Source: Novosphingobium sp. AP12
GTDB lineage: Bacteria > Pseudomonadota > Alphaproteobacteria > Sphingomonadales > Sphingomonadaceae
NCBI RefSeq assembly: GCF_000281975.1
Contig: NZ_AKKE01000010.1
Location: 22,344-86,343, forward strand
Length of the DNA: 64,000 nt
Direction: 5' to 3'
Shown here: positions 63,601-64,000 of the stretch, one piece after another
How positions within the stretch are numbered: the first letter of the stretch is position 1
Layout of the letters: the number at the start of each line of letters is the position of its first letter
The notes under the pieces: generated by a model
Told to the model about the DNA's origin: nothing
Databases searched by the model: none
Seen by the model: only the letters and a program-made list of their open reading frames with translations
Made by a program: the position numbers and the translations under genes

Positions 63601-64000
63601 CTTCTGCTCGGCGTACTGCGCGGGATTGGTGCCGACCAGCGGGATCTCGCGTTCGAACGCGAGCGCGATCAGGTTCTCCTCGCTCTCGTCCTCCTCGGGC
63701 TCGCCGGTGCGGGTGATCTCGATATAGAGGCGGTCGCCGAACAGCGACTGCAGGGTGTCGCAGTAGCTTTCGGCCTGCTCGTGGCGGCCGGCTGCATAGA
63801 GCCGCGCCAGCGCGCCTTCGTTGCCGCCGGTGAGGCAGATCAGCCCGTCGGTATAGCCGCGCAGCGATTCGAGGCTGACGTGCGGGTCCAGTTCCAGCGG
63901 GCGGTCGAGATGCGCACGGCTGACGTGGTGGCACAGGTTGAGCCAGCCCGCCTCGTTTTGCGCGAAGAGCGCCAGCCAGTCGATCGGCAGGGTCTGCCCC
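60637..64000 (-). CDS. dnaE: DNA polymerase III subunit alpha (partial, 5' end beyond window)
   Basis: Replicative polymerase. About 1120 codons are present and the frame runs open to the window edge, so the N-terminal part (about the first 70 residues of the PHP domain) is missing. The first Met inside the frame at 63492 is internal. Marks are GRGSGAGSVVAWAL, the catalytic MPDFDIDF, and the long C-terminal OB and tau-binding regions. The stop is at 60637. It is followed by the acyl-CoA ligase gene. Confidence 0.96.
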   Translation of the reverse strand, partial: GQTLPIDWLALFAQNEAGWLNLCHHVSRAHLDRPLELDPHVSLESLRGYTDGLICLTGGNEGALARLYAAGRHEQAESYCDTLQSLFGDRLYIEITRTGEPEEDESEENLIALAFEREIPLVGTNPAQYAEQKFHAAHDALLCIANSTHIDAADRQRSSSERWVKPVATMQELFADLPEALANTLVVAQRCAFAPPRRKPLLPSLAGDREGEARMLADDSRRGLAARLAPYWPEVTETELDEAMALAGDARVAAYEALREKGVTEDFLVYADRLDFEVKIIVGMGFPGYFLIVADFIKWSNDNGIPVGPGRGSGAGSVVAWALTITGLDPLKLGLLFERFLNPERVSMPDFDIDFCETRRGEVIRYVQAKYGGDHVAQIITFGKMKARAVLRDCGRILQMSYGRVDSLCKMVPNHPTDPWTLTETINGRKQHGVTKDGPVPEFRREYDSDPDVRRLVDLAVQLEGLPRNSSTHAAGVVIGDRPLAQLVPLYRDPRSDMPVTQFDMKYVEDTGLVKFDFLGLKTLSVLHKAGELLARRGITINLSTLGWDDPSVYELLKRGDTVGVFQLESEGMRRTLAAVKPTNFGDIIALVSLYRPGPMDNIPLFGRRKNGLEAIEYPHEKLSVILGETYGIFVYQEQVMQAAQILAGYSLGDADLLRRAMGKKVQAEMDAQRQRFVEGCKRESDIEPGKANELFDLIDKFAGYGFNKSHAAAYALLAYHTAWFKAHYPHEFYAAAMCFDMHQSEKLAIFVDDMRRNGIELAAPDINKSEAEFIVEETAESHAVRYALAGIRNVGEKAMEAIVAERMANGPFESLDDVFRRAPAGSMNRRQLESLGAAGGFDSLEPNRAKVLANADTLLAEADRSSRERNSSQHGLFGGEEHAEQGLRLVDAEPWSRTDQMTKERENFGFYFAAHPVEQYRAVASANGARTYGSLMAGGGGGGRTGAVMAAMVENVQRRKTKRGKDFVLADFSDQSGNFSASCFEESMVENFVRWAKEGACILLNVELDSPSADEPPRVTVRGGRPLAEVKADARMVLKLDIDRIDAVQELALLMRPGAKGSGEVIATLHLGQGREQKIRLGRDFALDGEFAEQLQSVTGISNVSLTAKRGPEGVRLAA

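Overview
The window looks like the chromosomal core of a high-GC alphaproteobacterium, most likely a sphingomonad (Novosphingobium/Sphingobium-like). The evidence is gene order and content. It carries ffh-rpsP-rimM-trmD-rplS, lapA-pyrF beside trp genes, a split b/b' ATP synthase, a zinc-ribbon FYDL-type protein (TIGR02300), a CpdR receiver, and ydbH-ynbE-ydbL. No phage, insertion sequence, CRISPR array or rRNA is visible. The genus assignment is inference.

Layout. 1-4 kb: the reverse-strand translation/nucleotide block rpsB-tsf, then pyrH-frr. 4-7 kb: two small membrane proteins with similar N-termini, then psd-pssA (phosphatidylethanolamine synthesis). 6.7-9.3 kb: tRNA-Tyr, rlmB, a lipoprotein and hupB. 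9.7-13.3 kb: ffh-rpsP-rimM-trmD-rplS. 13.3-18.2 kb: tRNA-Ala with two tandem terminators, then aroA-cmk-rpsA. 18.3-19.8 kb: a VOC protein, gloB and a 62-residue protein. 20-22.6 kb: the Fo operon atpI-atpB-atpE-atpF'-atpF. 22.9-26.9 kb: ydbH-ynbE-ydbL, an envelope lipid-transport module, divergent from radC. 26.9-31.1 kb: radC (frameshifted), an NRDE protein, purB, lapA and pyrF. 31.2-37.6 kb: a SIMPL protein, a lipoprotein, trpF, an outer-membrane barrel and trpB-(small membrane protein)-trpA-folC. 37.6-41.9 kb: an AmpG-like permease, a pseudouridine synthase with a long RG-rich tail, rsmD and a secreted protein. 42-47.6 kb: a UvrD/PcrA helicase behind a LexA-type box, a TIM-barrel isomerase and a RhlE-type helicase. 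47.7-52 kb: an FAD oxidase, a SapC protein, a candidate small RNA, N-formylglutamate amidohydrolase, cpdR and tRNA-Val. 52.1-58.9 kb: two crotonases, icd, a TauD dioxygenase with a TetR regulator, and a radical SAM protein behind a second LexA-type box. 58.9-64 kb: an acyl-CoA ligase and dnaE, which is cut by the window end.

Most genes are housekeeping and sit in tightly coupled operons with ATGA, TTGA or TGATG overlaps. The most interesting signals are non-coding or structural. They are: a candidate small RNA with a CCTCCTCCC anti-Shine-Dalgarno motif and a near-perfect terminator (50.2-50.35 kb); two GTTC-N7-GTTC SOS boxes; a hairpin cluster between ATP synthase c and b' genes; a one-base frameshift inside the metal-binding motif of radC; and duplicated terminators behind tRNA-Ala. 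I did not find a convincing wholly new multi-gene system.
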